A stretch of DNA of 35,934 nt from Bacillus sp. 2205SS5-2 (GTDB taxonomy: Bacteria > Bacillota > Bacilli > Bacillales > Bacillaceae_K): contig NZ_JAYKTS010000011.1 in assembly GCF_037024155.1 (NCBI RefSeq), positions 82,002 to 117,935 of the forward strand. Reading direction: 5' to 3'. The position numbers and the translations under genes are program-made. Shown in pieces: positions 24,617-33,893 of this stretch (position 1 is its first letter; each line of letters starts with the position of its first letter). The notes below the pieces were generated by a model. That model saw only the letters and a program-made list of their open reading frames with translations. It made no database searches and was not told the origin of the DNA.

Positions 24617-25440
24617 TTGGTATGGGCTGTCCATTTAGTCGCTTTTCGGCTAGTGGACACTCTTTTTTTTGCCGCATTATTCGGTGGAACACCAGGTCAA
24701 ATGAAGTATTTGCAATCTGGAGCAATTCTTGTTGGCACGACGATTCTAGTCATTCTTCTAGCTAAAAAACGAATTAAAGGAATTCCAGCTAGTCTTGTTC
24801 CATTAATAGGCGCTAGTCTTTTTGCGGTTGCCTTATAAGAAGTCGGTTGGTTAATAGACATTGAATTTATCGGGAAGCTACCGAATTCATTGCCAATGAT
24901 ACAAATACCCATTCTTGATTCAGGAATAATGGTGAGTCTCATTCCATTCGCTTTAGCGATTGCTGTACTTGGCATCGAATCACTTCTAACCTCAGTGGTA
25001 ATGGATAAAGAAACAGGAACTAAGCCTAAGCATAACAGCAATAAGGAGCTAATTGGTAATGTGATGAGTGGTCTTTTGGGGGGCTGGCAGGTGCCGGCGC
25101 AACAGTTCGCTCAATTGTCAATTTACAAAGTGGAGGGAAAACGGCTTTATCAGCCTGTTTCCATAGCGTATTTTTAGTTTTGAGTCTAGTTGGAACCGGT
25201 GGACTTATTGCCTTTGTTCCACAAGCTGTTTTAGCGGGGATACTTATCTATACGGACTTTACGATGTTTGATTGGGAGACGGTTAAAAAAGGAAGAACCC
25301 TTTTGCTAGATGAAGTGATCGTCATAGCGACAACGATGGTTTTAACAGTAGTTGTTGATTTGATGGTGGCTGTTGCGGTTGGTGTCGTCTTGACCTATGT
25401 ATTCGATTTTGTGAAAAAGTCATCTAAAGCGGTTCAGTAA
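24617..25440 (+). pseudogene. SulP-family anion permease pseudogene
   Basis: A SulP-type transporter lacking its N-terminal third. An in-frame TAA (24836-24838, after FAVAL) and a one-base deletion in a G-run (25078-25083) break it. Reading across the shift gives SGLLGGLAGAGATVRSIVNL, then LVGTGGLIAFVPQAVLAGIL and TMFDWETVKK, the hallmark SulP sequence. No STAS domain follows, as in short SulP/BicA-type members. The piece upstream of 24617 up to the repeat at 24525 is not recognisable, so the gene may have been truncated before or when the repeat inserted. Confidence 0.85.
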
Positions 25441-25692
25441 AGGTCGATTCAATCGTGAATGACGACAGCTCTACTTCTTGAAAAAATTAGAGAGACATTT
25501 GAATAAGGTGAGAAGTGATTCTTTTAGTGATAAATCTTCTAAACAAGCGTGTAATTGTTGTATAATAATGTAGAGTAAAGCGAGAGTTCCTTTCCAAAGT
25601 ATGGTGTTTACTTTAGTCTAAAACCAAGAGAATGAAGAAGAAAAGTCACGTATGAGTGATAGTAAGATAAAGTTGAAAGCGAGTGGAGCAAT

Positions 25693-26412
25693 ATGGGCCG
25701 TAAATGGAATAATATTAAAGAGAAAAAAGCGTCAAAGGATGCGAATACAAGTCGTATATACGCAAAATTCGGAAGAGAAATCTATGTTGCAGCCAAGCAA
25801 GGAGAACCTGATCCAGAATCGAATCAAGCACTCAAAGTAGTTCTAGAACGTGCCAAAACATACAGTGTACCCAAAGCCATTATCGACCGTGCAATCGAAA
25901 AAGCAAAGGGTGGTTCAGAGGAAAGTTATGATACCCTTCGTTATGAAGGCTTTGGACCGAACGGATCAATGGTCATCGTTGACGCTCTTACAAATAATGT
26001 GAATCGTACAGCATCAGATGTCCGTGCTGCTTTTGGTAAAAATGGTGGAAATATGGGGGTAAGTGGTTCGGTTGCCTATATGTTTGATGCTACTGCTGTT
26101 ATCGGCCTGGAGGCTAAAACAGCAGATGATGTACTTGAAATATTAATGGACGGGGATGTAGACGCTCGTGACATTATTGAAGAAGAGGAAGCTGTCATCA
26201 TTTACGCCGAACCGGATCAATTTCATGCTGTGCAAGCTGCCATGAAAAATAATGGTGTAACCGAATTTACCGTAGCTGAGCTAACGATGCTAGCCCAAAA
26301 TGACGTTACTCTTGATGCAGACGCTCAAGAGCAATTTGAGAAAATGATTGATGCGATCGAGGATCTTGAGGATGTACAACAAGTGTATCATAACGTCGAT
26401 CTAGGAGAATAA
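25693..26412 (+). CDS. yeeI: YebC/PmpR-family translation/transcription factor (YeeI type)
   Basis: A 239-aa protein of the YebC/TACO1 family, closest to the second Bacillus paralogue YeeI (starting [20 protein letters not shown]). The three-domain layout is visible: N-terminal basic helices (to about 75; [19 protein letters not shown]), the central domain with [20 protein letters not shown] (about 92-111) and VGGSVAYMF-type strand ([15 protein letters not shown], about 128-142), and the acidic C-terminal [14 protein letters not shown]. Members relieve ribosome stalling at polyproline-type sequences or act as DNA-binding regulators. Monocistronic, ending at a strong terminator. Intact. Confidence 0.93.
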   Translation: MGRKWNNIKEKKASKDANTSRIYAKFGREIYVAAKQGEPDPESNQALKVVLERAKTYSVPKAIIDRAIEKAKGGSEESYDTLRYEGFGPNGSMVIVDALTNNVNRTASDVRAAFGKNGGNMGVSGSVAYMFDATAVIGLEAKTADDVLEILMDGDVDARDIIEEEEAVIIYAEPDQFHAVQAAMKNNGVTEFTVAELTMLAQNDVTLDADAQEQFEKMIDAIEDLEDVQQVYHNVDLGE

Positions 26413-26422
26413 GTTAAGAAAG

Positions 26423-26457
26423 CAGACCTTGTCTTTCAACAAGAGGTCTGTTTTTTT
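26423..26457 (+). terminator. Rho-independent terminator of yeeI
   Basis: CAGACC-TTGT pairs with ACAA-(GA)-GGTCTG (26423-26450), followed by seven T's. Confidence 0.9.
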
Positions 26458-26489
26458 ATAACCTATTTAGGATTGGGTTGTATTCTAGT

Positions 26490-26560
26490 AAAAGGCAGCT
26501 TCCGCAAAGGTTGTTGCTTTTGGAATTAGTCCATAAATCTCGTAAGCAATCGACTTTGGG
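26490..26560 (+). repeat. Dispersed repeat fragment
   Basis: AAAAGGCAGCTTCCGCAAAG followed by GTTGTTGCTTTTGGAATTAG is a diverged left end of the dispersed repeat. Confidence 0.6.
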
Positions 26561-26702
26561 GGATTTATTGTATCAATTCTAAACCTGAGGAATATCGCCT
26601 CATAGGGTTTAGAGAGACTGTAGTTATGATAGGAGAAGATATTTCTAAACAGTCAAAAATTATTGCGTATTTCGACCTACTCCCGTATGCTGAAGGTAGT
26701 TA

Positions 26703-26797
26703 AATAGATGGTGATGGGCAAACTTGTCGAAAGGCAGGGACGCAAAGATATGGGTCGTCGATGAGTGCTAAACTCATACCGATCGCCAATCTGCGAA
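26703..26797 (+). ncRNA. Cyclic-di-GMP-I riboswitch aptamer (GEMM-I)
   Basis: The hallmark GGGCAAAC (26716-26723), a short stem capped by a GAAA loop (TTGTC-GAAA-GGCAG) and GGGACGCAAAG (26737-26748) are present in the right order and spacing. A second stem (GATGAG/CTCAT, about 26760-26776) follows. The closing helix can form from GATGGGC (26713-26719) with GCCAATC (26785-26791), six of seven pairs. It lies directly upstream of a secreted GH114-type gene. Confidence 0.88.
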
Positions 26798-26801
26798 ACC
26801 T

Positions 26802-26835
26802 CCCATCCCTCATTTCGTAGATGGAGGGATTTTTT
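26802..26835 (+). promoter_or_regulatory. Riboswitch expression platform (terminator/SD-sequestering hairpin)
   Basis: ATCCCTC (26805-26811) pairs with GAGGGAT (26824-26830), followed by six T's, an intrinsic terminator. Its 3' arm contains the GGAGG ribosome site (26823-26827) of the next gene, whose ATG is at 26836. CCCATC (26802-26807) can alternatively pair with GATGGG (26713-26718) of the aptamer's closing helix. This predicts a switch that is OFF when c-di-GMP is bound. Confidence 0.7.
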
Positions 26836-28446
26836 ATGAAGAGAGTCGTTATTTTGTTTTGTTTTTTAGTGTATACTTTGCTTTCACCTCTTGCTTATTC
26901 TCCGGTTCGTGCGGAATTAGAAAGTCCTTTTTCGCAGATTAATACCTACCAAATTTACTATAATACCCCCACAGATGAGATTCTCGAAAATATGAAGGAT
27001 TATGATTTAGTGATTGTTGAGCCTCATGAGTTTACTGTTGATCAAATCCAACAATTGAAAGACAGTGGTACGATGGTGCTCGGATATATTAATACAATGG
27101 AAGCGGATGAATGGAATATTGAGTTTATGAATCAGCTTCACCAGGATGATTTCTATTATGAAGTCGACAAAAGAGTATTTTATCCTGAGTGGAACTCATA
27201 TTTAATGGATATATCGTCCCCTCATTATCAAGAGTTATTGCAGCAAGAGATTAACAATCAAATCATACAAAAAGGATTTGATGGAATTTTTCTTGATACG
27301 GTTGGAGATATCGACAATGAATTTTTGGACCAGCCTGATGTGTTAGAAGCACAAAGAGCAGGTATGGTTTCGTTTTTGAAAACGGTAAAGGAAAAGTATC
27401 CTCAACTCCCTTTATTACAGAATTGGGGATTTGACACATTGAAAGAAGCGACAGCCCCATATGTCGATGGAATCTTGTGGGAGAATTTTGATCAAAATGT
27501 GATTGCAAATGACGAATGGGCCCAAAATACCATTCAGACATTAAGAGAAATGAAGCAAGAATATCCGCTTGAGGTGTTTACGGTCTCCTTTTCAGAAGGA
27601 GAATGGAGTAAAGCATTTGCTGAGGAAAAAGGATTTGTTCATTACTATGAACCCGAAAGTTTTGATGAATTTACTTGGAATGATTTTGCCACATCTCCAA
27701 CTATTTCTTCAGAAAATGGTTTGGCGCAAATTAGAGAGTACCAAGTATACTAAGGAGCTCCCAAAGAGTGGATTTTGCAAGATATGAAGAACTTTGATTT
27801 AGTCATAGTGGATCCGTATCATTATTCCAAGGAACAAGTAGAACATATTCAATCGGCTGGAACCAAGGTAATTGGATACATCAGTACAACAGAAGTCGGA
27901 GGCTGGAATTCTTCTCTGTTAGCGCAGTTTGAGGAAGATGATTTTATTTGGAGAAATGGAGAAAAGGTAACGTATAGCTGGGATGCGTATTTAATGGATC
28001 TTACTTCACGACATTATCAAGAAATAATGAAACAAGAAGTAGACACTCAGATTCATCAAAAAGGGTTTGACGGCATACTTCTAGACTCTATCGGAAATCT
28101 TGAACAGGAATTTACGGATGAAGCGAGAACAAATCAGGAAGATGCGCTTGTTTCCTTTATCAATAATATCAAGAAGGATAAGGTGCTCATCCAAAATGGT
28201 GCATTTGATGTTCTTTCAACCAAAACGGTCCCCTATATCGACGGGGTCTTATGGGCTTTTTTTGAGAAAAATAAAATTCAACGGAGTTCATGGTCCCAAA
28301 CTACTGTAAATCAACTAATTGAATTACGTTCTATTCATCAAATCTCTGTCTTCACAATCTCGTTAAAAGAGGAAGCAACCCAACAATATTCAGATGATCT
28401 TGGTTTCACCCACTACCATGATCATAATAGATTTATGAAATGGTAA
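26836..28446 (+). pseudogene. Secreted two-domain GH114-type glycoside hydrolase, interrupted by an in-frame TAA
   Basis: One continuous frame of 537 codons holds a signal peptide (MKRVVILFCFLVYTLLSPLA, cleavage near VRA) and two homologous GH114/TM1410-like TIM-barrel domains. Domain 1 (about 32-300) begins TYQIYYNTPTDEILENMKDY and contains GFDGIFLDTVGDI; domain 2 begins EYQVY-stop-GAPKEWILQDMKNF and contains GFDGILLDSIGNL. The TAA at 27751-27753 falls exactly where domain 1 has Tyr, so TAT/TAC to TAA is the likely change. The first ORF (26836-27753, 305 aa) still encodes a full secreted domain. GH114 enzymes cleave alpha-1,4-galactosamine polymers such as Pel. Control by a c-di-GMP riboswitch fits a biofilm-matrix role. 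Confidence 0.8.
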
Positions 28447-28519
28447 AGCTGTTTTTTTCGCTATTTAGACATTGCGATATAGATAGACGACAGGGAACTT
28501 TTTGAATCCTTTTAAACCA

Positions 28520-28560
28520 GAAGCCTATAAAATGAATTTTCCATTCATTTTATAGGCTTC
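28520..28560. terminator. Perfect 18-bp hairpin after the GH114 gene
   Basis: 28520-28537 is fully complementary to 28543-28560 with a 5-base loop. No U-tract follows, so it may act as a bidirectional terminator or RNA stabiliser. Confidence 0.6.
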
Positions 28561-28627
28561 AACCACTAGTTATCCAAATAAGTATAGTTTGGAAATAAAG
28601 ATTGATAATTTGGAATAAAGCTTGAAC

Positions 28628-28667
28628 AAACATCCTGTTGAACTATTGGCGGGATGTTTTTAATTTT
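28628..28667 (+). terminator. Terminator-like hairpin
   Basis: AAACATCC (28628-28635) pairs with GGATGTTT (28652-28659), followed by T-rich sequence. Confidence 0.6.
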
Positions 28668-28768
28668 TAATCGGTCCAGGTTCTTGAATAATAGCTAACA
28701 ATGATAAATAATGTGTGCAAAGACTTGTATAAAGAAATAGATAATTTTTATTGAGGTGATAAGCATAT

Positions 28769-29536
28769 ATGGAATTACCAACTAAAATGGGACTGAATGC
28801 TGAGGGTTATATTATTAATCCAACAGCGAAAGAAAATGTTCAAAAACAATTTAAACCAGTTATAAATGCAGTTATAGACTTATTAAGACAATTGTTGAAG
28901 GAAAACTTACACAGTATATATGTGTACGGAAGTATTGGTAGGGGTGAAGCAAAATAAGGTATTTCTGATTTGGATTTAACTGTTATTGTACATTTCCCAC
29001 TACCATTTGGTGAGATAAATAAGCTAGATAACGAAACGAATCATTTACTAAATCATTTTAAAACTGTAGTAAAAGTTGATTACGATTTGGGAGGTTTAAA
29101 GGAGGTCCTAGCTGAAGAAAATCTGTACGAATGGGGATTTTGGCTTCGTCATATGTGTACTTGTCTTTATGGAGAGGATTTATCTCAATGCTTTGAGCAA
29201 ATGAAACCAAATGAAAAAATTAGTTCAGCGTTAAATAAAGACCTACTTCCATTAATCAGTAGCTATCGAAAGGAGCTCTTAACCGAAAAAGTGTCTAAAT
29301 CTAAAAAGAGATCGATGTTAAAGCGACTGATAAGGGGAGTATACCTAACAATTAACGTTAAAGATGAAAGTTGGTCGACCAGCATTGATGAAAACTTAAT
29401 GATCATCCAACAATATTTCCCCAAGGAAGTTCTTTTTCGCAAAGTGGCACCAATGCTGCATACAGAAGATGAAATTTCTAATCAAACTCTTTTAACAGTC
29501 TTAGAAGATTTCTTAGATTGGTTTATAAAGAGCTAA
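28769..29536 (+). pseudogene. Nucleotidyltransferase-domain protein, interrupted by an in-frame TAA
   Basis: A single frame of 256 codons with a GAGGTG site before its ATG. The nucleotidyltransferase (pol-beta superfamily) motif spans the stop: YVYGSIGRGEAK, TAA at 28955-28957, then GISDLDLTVIVH. The GSxGRG and DLD residues that bind nucleotide and metal are thus on opposite sides of the stop, so neither ORF alone can be active. The C-terminal part (helical, ending LEDFLDWFIKS) resembles aminoglycoside-nucleotidyltransferase-like proteins of unknown substrate. Apart from TAA the frame is undamaged, so the mutation is recent or is a sequencing error. Confidence 0.8.
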
Positions 29537-29633
29537 ATATTAATCTTGGTATGAAAGTAAAAAAAGGCTTTGTTCGAGCTTTACGCTGATTTTGTACTTT
29601 TAAAGTAGTTGAACTAATTTATTGATTACTAAC

Positions 29634-29672
29634 GGCGTTTTCGCAAAGTTTGTGGCTTTCCGGAAACAGCCA
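29634..29672 (+). repeat. Dispersed repeat fragment
   Basis: GGCGTTTTCGCAAAGTTTGT followed by GGCTTTCCGGAAACAG is a left end of the dispersed repeat. The remaining gene-free sequence up to 30218 shows no RNA gene or T-box. Confidence 0.55.
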
Positions 29673-30218
29673 TAAATTATCATGAAAACGTTGCTGTCTT
29701 CAAATGTAGATCGAGTGAAAAGGTATGGGGGGTGCACGTTAGGCGATGAGAAAATGAACTATAGGTTTTTTAGGTTCTTGCTAATCGTACGGAGGGTTGC
29801 TGGTGTGTAGAAATCTGCATGTGGAAGTCGATTTATTTCAATCGGCGGTTTACGCAGGGGTAAGTACAAGCTAAGAAGACAGCCTAATAGAAAGAGATAA
29901 TTTCTGATGCGATTTATTTGTCCAATTTTCATAGTTTAGCATTTGAAATAAAAAAGGAAAAGAAGGAATCTTGTTGAATACTATCGAAATATAGTGAAAA
30001 TTTACTACTAATAATCTCTATATACCGTGATTAGAGCGGATATATCCACTTGAGAGCGGAAGAGGAAGACTGAGAATAAAATGAAAACGCTTACTCTTTG
30101 TTTCTCGCTCATATACACCTAACTTATTCTATTCGCCTTGAAACTAATTTCAGGCATGTTACGATTATTAGCGGGATTAAAAACGAACGAAAATAATCAT
30201 AAATGGAGAGATTGCCCT

Positions 30219-31064
30219 TTGTTAAAAAATAAAAAAGTCGCGTTTATTGGTGCAGGATCGATGGCAGAAGCGATGATTTCAGGCATTGTTGAATCTAAAA
30301 AAATACCGTCAATCAATGTGATTGCGAGTAATAGAAGTAATCAAGATCGTTTAATGGAACTAAATGAAAAATATCATATTCGTACGACTCCTTCGAGTGA
30401 ACTAAAGCTTAGTGGTGTGGATATTATCGTCTTAGCGATGAAACCAAAAGATGCAGAAAAAGCTTTAGCTTCGATTCAACACTCTATTCAACCTCATCAC
30501 CTCGTATTATCTGTACTTGCGGGAATTTCAACATCGTATCTCGAAAGCTTTTTGCCAATGGGTCAACAGGTGATCCGTGTCATGCCGAATACATCAAGTA
30601 TGATGCGTGAATCTGCAACGGCTATGAGCCTAGGAACGAATGTAGACGAAGAAAGTATTAAAGCCTCTAAATCCCTTCTTGCTTGCATCGGGGAAGTATA
30701 CGTTATACCTGAAAAGCAAATGGATATCTTCACTGGCATTGCCGGAAGTGGACCAGCATATTTCTACTATTTAATGGAGCATATTGAAAAAGCGGGTGCA
30801 GAAGCTGGCCTTGAAGGTGAGCTTGCACGTGAAATTGGAGCTCAAACCATTCTCGGAGCGGCTAAAATGATTATGAATCAAGATGATTCACCAGCCACCT
30901 TACGAAAAAAAGTTACATCACCAAACGGGACAACAGCAGCTGGTTTAGCGGCGCTACGTAAGCACGGCGGAGGTAATGCAATTTCACAAGCCGTGAAAGG
31001 TGCGGCCAACCGCTCGAAAGAGTTAAGTGCAGAATTACAAAGAGAACCAGTTTTAGCAAGATAA
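30219..31064 (+). CDS. proC: Pyrroline-5-carboxylate reductase
   Basis: Last enzyme of proline synthesis: reduces 1-pyrroline-5-carboxylate with NAD(P)H to L-proline in the cytoplasm. The TTG at 30219 is chosen because GGAGAG (30205-30210) lies 8 bases upstream and it puts the Rossmann strand at the N-terminus (MLKNKKVAFIGAGSMAEAMI); this gives 281 aa. The NAD(P) loop GAGSMA is near residue 10, AMKP near 68, PNTSSMMRESATAM near 120 and the C-terminal signature PATLRKKVTSPNGTTAAGL near 227. It precedes proB and proA, but a dispersed repeat separates it from proB. No T-box leader was found. Confidence 0.93.
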   Translation: MLKNKKVAFIGAGSMAEAMISGIVESKKIPSINVIASNRSNQDRLMELNEKYHIRTTPSSELKLSGVDIIVLAMKPKDAEKALASIQHSIQPHHLVLSVLAGISTSYLESFLPMGQQVIRVMPNTSSMMRESATAMSLGTNVDEESIKASKSLLACIGEVYVIPEKQMDIFTGIAGSGPAYFYYLMEHIEKAGAEAGLEGELAREIGAQTILGAAKMIMNQDDSPATLRKKVTSPNGTTAAGLAALRKHGGGNAISQAVKGAANRSKELSAELQREPVLAR

Positions 31065-31085
31065 TAAGGTTGAAAAGAGCGAAAA

Positions 31086-31213
31086 CAGCAGCTGTTTAAG
31101 CAAAGAATGTTGCTTTTCGTATCAGTTTATCATCTTTGATGGAAATCAAATGTGAAATGGAAAATTTAATCAATAGTCGGATGAAATAGCCGCAATATAT
31201 GCGAGTAGCGCCT
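31086..31213 (+). repeat. Dispersed repeat copy between proC and proB
   Basis: Starts CAGCTGTTTAAGCAAAGAAT, continues TTGCTTTTCGTATCAG and ends near ATGCGAGTAGCGCC. It is of the same subfamily as 16462-16626 (shared GATGGAAATCAA-like block and AATAGCCGCAATATAT). Confidence 0.65.
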
Positions 31214-31244
31214 AAATAACAGAGAAAACACCAGGAGGGGTTAG

Positions 31245-32384
31245 ATGACTTCATACACCGGAACGAAGCGGGTTGTCATAAAAATAGGAAGTAGTTCTTT
31301 GACAAGTCGACAAGGTGAAGTAAGCACGAGAAAATTAGAGAGATTAGTAGATGACATCGTTCAATTGAAGGATGAAGGTCATGAAGTACTGCTTGTGTCT
31401 TCGGGGGCGGTAGCGGCAGGCTATCGTAAATTAGGATGTCTAGAACGACCTATTGATTTACCAGAAAAACAAGCAGCGGCTTCGATCGGACAAGGTCTAC
31501 TAATTGAAGCCTATTCCAAGGTATTTTTGTCTCATGGATATGTGGCATCCCAGATACTGATTACAAGAAGTGATTTTTCAGATGAAAGTCGCTATAACAA
31601 CGCTCGTAATACGATTAATGTCTTACTAGAAAGGGGCATTGTCCCGATTGTTAATGAAAATGATACGGTCACGATTGACCGCTTAAAATTCGGTGACAAT
31701 GATACTCTTTCCGCCAAAGTAGCAGGACTAGTAGATGCGGATGAGCTTATCATCTTGTCGGATATTGACGGTTTATATAGTGCTGATCCTCGTAAAGATC
31801 CGAATGCCACTTTATTAGACAAGGTTCACGAAATCACTTCTGAAATTGAGGAGAGTGCAGGCGAACCAGGTTCCTCTGTAGGCACAGGGGGGATGCGTTC
31901 CAAAATTGATGCTGTGAAAATCGCTATGGCATCTGGGATTCCAGCCTTTTTAGGGAAATCTGGCGTCCCTAATATTCTACTCGGTGCAGTCAATAAAACG
32001 GCGAAAGGGACTTATTTTGAAACGAAGGATGACAGTATGAATCTGAATCAGAAAAAGCAATGGATTGCCTTTAATTCAGGACCTGAGGGTGTTGTGGTTA
32101 TTGATCAGAATGCCAAGCACTCGATTATGGAACTAAATGACGGTTTATTAGCAGGAAATATCCATGAAGTAAAAGGCCGCTTTAGAGATGGTTCAGTCGT
32201 AAGAATTAGAGATTTAGATGGGGAAGAATTCGGCTTAGGAGTCGTAAATTACTCATCTGATCAGCTCCAAAAGTTGAAAAAAGATCATGATTCAGTCGCG
32301 ATGAAAAAACAATTTGAAAAACCAGCAGTCGAGCATGATGCGCTCGTATGTCATTTAGAAGGTACATTACCAATAGGGTCGTAA
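31245..32384 (+). CDS. proB: Glutamate 5-kinase
   Basis: First enzyme of proline synthesis: phosphorylates L-glutamate to gamma-glutamyl phosphate. It is 379 aa, with an amino-acid-kinase domain (residues about 8-265: VVIKIGSSSLT, VSSGAVAAGYRKLG, NENDTVTIDRLKFGDNDTLS, SDIDGLYSADPR, GTGGMRSKIDAVKIA) and a C-terminal PUA domain (about 280-360). AGGAGGGG precedes the ATG. The distance to proA is only 18 bp, so proBA form an operon. ProB of this type is usually feedback-inhibited by proline through the kinase domain. Intact. Confidence 0.95.
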   Translation: MTSYTGTKRVVIKIGSSSLTSRQGEVSTRKLERLVDDIVQLKDEGHEVLLVSSGAVAAGYRKLGCLERPIDLPEKQAAASIGQGLLIEAYSKVFLSHGYVASQILITRSDFSDESRYNNARNTINVLLERGIVPIVNENDTVTIDRLKFGDNDTLSAKVAGLVDADELIILSDIDGLYSADPRKDPNATLLDKVHEITSEIEESAGEPGSSVGTGGMRSKIDAVKIAMASGIPAFLGKSGVPNILLGAVNKTAKGTYFETKDDSMNLNQKKQWIAFNSGPEGVVVIDQNAKHSIMELNDGLLAGNIHEVKGRFRDGSVVRIRDLDGEEFGLGVVNYSSDQLQKLKKDHDSVAMKKQFEKPAVEHDALVCHLEGTLPIGS

Positions 32385-32402
32385 ATTTGAAAGGGGAATT
32401 GC

Positions 32403-33665
32403 ATGACACAAATTGAACAGAAACTAAATGTAGAAGAACAGGCCATTTTAGCAAAAAAAGCAGCAAAAGAACTTAGCTTACTAACGACAGAACAAAAAAA
32501 TGAAGCTCTTCATATTTTAGCTGATGCATTGGTCGATCAGCATGAAGTGATACTTGAAGCCAATGAAATAGATCTTCAACAAGGACGTGAAAAAGGATTT
32601 GATTCCGCTTTAATGGATCGTTTAGCTCTTTCTAAACAGCGCGTGGAAGAGTTTGCTAATGGACTAAGGGAAGTCGCAAAGCTCGACGATCCAACAGGGA
32701 AAATTCTTTCGGAATGGACATTAGAGAATGAACTAAACGTACAAAAAGTTACCGTACCACTAGGCGTTATCGGGATGATTTATGAAGCACGACCGAATGT
32801 AACCGTTGATGCGACAGGGCTTGCCATAAAAGCAGGAAATGCGATTGTGTTAAAAGGGGGCTCAAATGCGATTACTTCTAATAAGGCGATTGTGAATGTT
32901 CTGATTGCAGCGCTTGAAAAAACGGCAATTCCTAAAGAGGCGGTACAGTTTATTAACAGTACCGACCGGGAAGAGACAAGTAAATTGTTTACAATGAAAG
33001 AACATATAGATGTATTAATTCCTCGTGGAGGGGGCTCCTTAATTTCCGCAGTGGTCAATAATGCGACCGTTCCAGTTCTTGAGACTGGAGTCGGGAATTG
33101 TCACATTTTCATTGATCAAGTAGCAGATGTAAACAAAGCATTATCGATTTTAATAAACGCCAAAACGGACCGTCCTGCAGTGTGTAATGCAGCCGAAACA
33201 GCGATTATTCATGAGGAGTGGTTACAAAACCACGCAGAAGCTTTAGTTGAAGCTTTACGAGAGCATAATGTTACGGTTCATGGAGATGAACTAGCGGCAA
33301 AGTATATCCCTCTTACCATTCAAGCGGAGGAAAGGGATTGGACAGATGAGTATTTAAGTCTTGATATTGCAATTAAGGTAGTGAGATCGGTTGATGAAGC
33401 AATCGAACATATCGAAACGTATGGAACGAAGCACTCAGAAGCGATTATTACGGAAGATGAACATACCGCTCAGCGCTTCTTAACGCTGGTAGACGCAGCG
33501 GCTGTATATCATAATGCTTCTACTCGTTTTACAGACGGAGGTGCATTGGGATTTGGAGCTGAAATTGGTATTTCCACGCAGAAACTACACGCTCGTGGAC
33601 CAATGGGCCTTCCTGCGCTGACGACCGTAAAGTATAAAATGAAAGGAAACGGGCAAATCCGTTAA
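32403..33665 (+). CDS. proA: Gamma-glutamyl phosphate reductase
   Basis: Second enzyme of proline synthesis: NADPH-dependent reduction of gamma-glutamyl phosphate to glutamate-5-semialdehyde, which cyclises to the ProC substrate. It is 420 aa, of aldehyde-dehydrogenase fold. Signatures include VPLGVIGMIYEARPNVTVDA (about 120-139), LKGGSNAITSNKAI, the active-site Cys in KTDRPAVCNAAETAI (about 252-266) and the C-terminal FTDGGALGFGAEIGISTQKL. A GAAAGGGG-type site precedes the ATG. It is the last gene of the operon, with a terminator 16 bp after the stop. Confidence 0.95.
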   Translation: MTQIEQKLNVEEQAILAKKAAKELSLLTTEQKNEALHILADALVDQHEVILEANEIDLQQGREKGFDSALMDRLALSKQRVEEFANGLREVAKLDDPTGKILSEWTLENELNVQKVTVPLGVIGMIYEARPNVTVDATGLAIKAGNAIVLKGGSNAITSNKAIVNVLIAALEKTAIPKEAVQFINSTDREETSKLFTMKEHIDVLIPRGGGSLISAVVNNATVPVLETGVGNCHIFIDQVADVNKALSILINAKTDRPAVCNAAETAIIHEEWLQNHAEALVEALREHNVTVHGDELAAKYIPLTIQAEERDWTDEYLSLDIAIKVVRSVDEAIEHIETYGTKHSEAIITEDEHTAQRFLTLVDAAAVYHNASTRFTDGGALGFGAEIGISTQKLHARGPMGLPALTTVKYKMKGNGQIR

Positions 33666-33680
33666 CCTTTACCATCGAAA

Positions 33681-33710
33681 AAGCCTAGACAATTAGTCTA
33701 GGCTTTTTTT
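33681..33710. terminator. Rho-independent terminator of proBA
   Basis: AAGCCTAGAC (33681-33690) pairs with GTCTAGGCTT (33696-33705), followed by T's; preceded by A's, so it may work in both directions. Confidence 0.93.
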
Positions 33711-33893
33711 CTAGCAAGAAAATATATCTTTGTGTCATTTCGAACGAAATATAATTTTTTGCTAGAGAAGTAATCAAGATGGAAGTAGCGAAGTAGATGT
33801 TTTTTGAATATCCAGAAAAAATAGCTAATATCACCAAATCTTGTTTTTTTATGAGAGTTCTGGTGCTATGCGCTTTTCTGAGCAAAATATCAA

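Noticed and set aside
24836-28957. Reassigned or recoded TAA codon, because three colinear frames contain TAA followed by G
   Set aside because: TAA is the normal end of many intact genes here (for example yeeI and proA), and no recoding signal is visible; nonsense mutation or base error is simpler.
29537-30218. T-box leader upstream of proC
   Set aside because: The GGGTGGTACCGCG-type T-box core and a matching terminator were not found.
33685-33885. 66-codon minus-strand open frame
   Set aside because: It runs through the proBA terminator, has no good ribosome site and no recognisable family.
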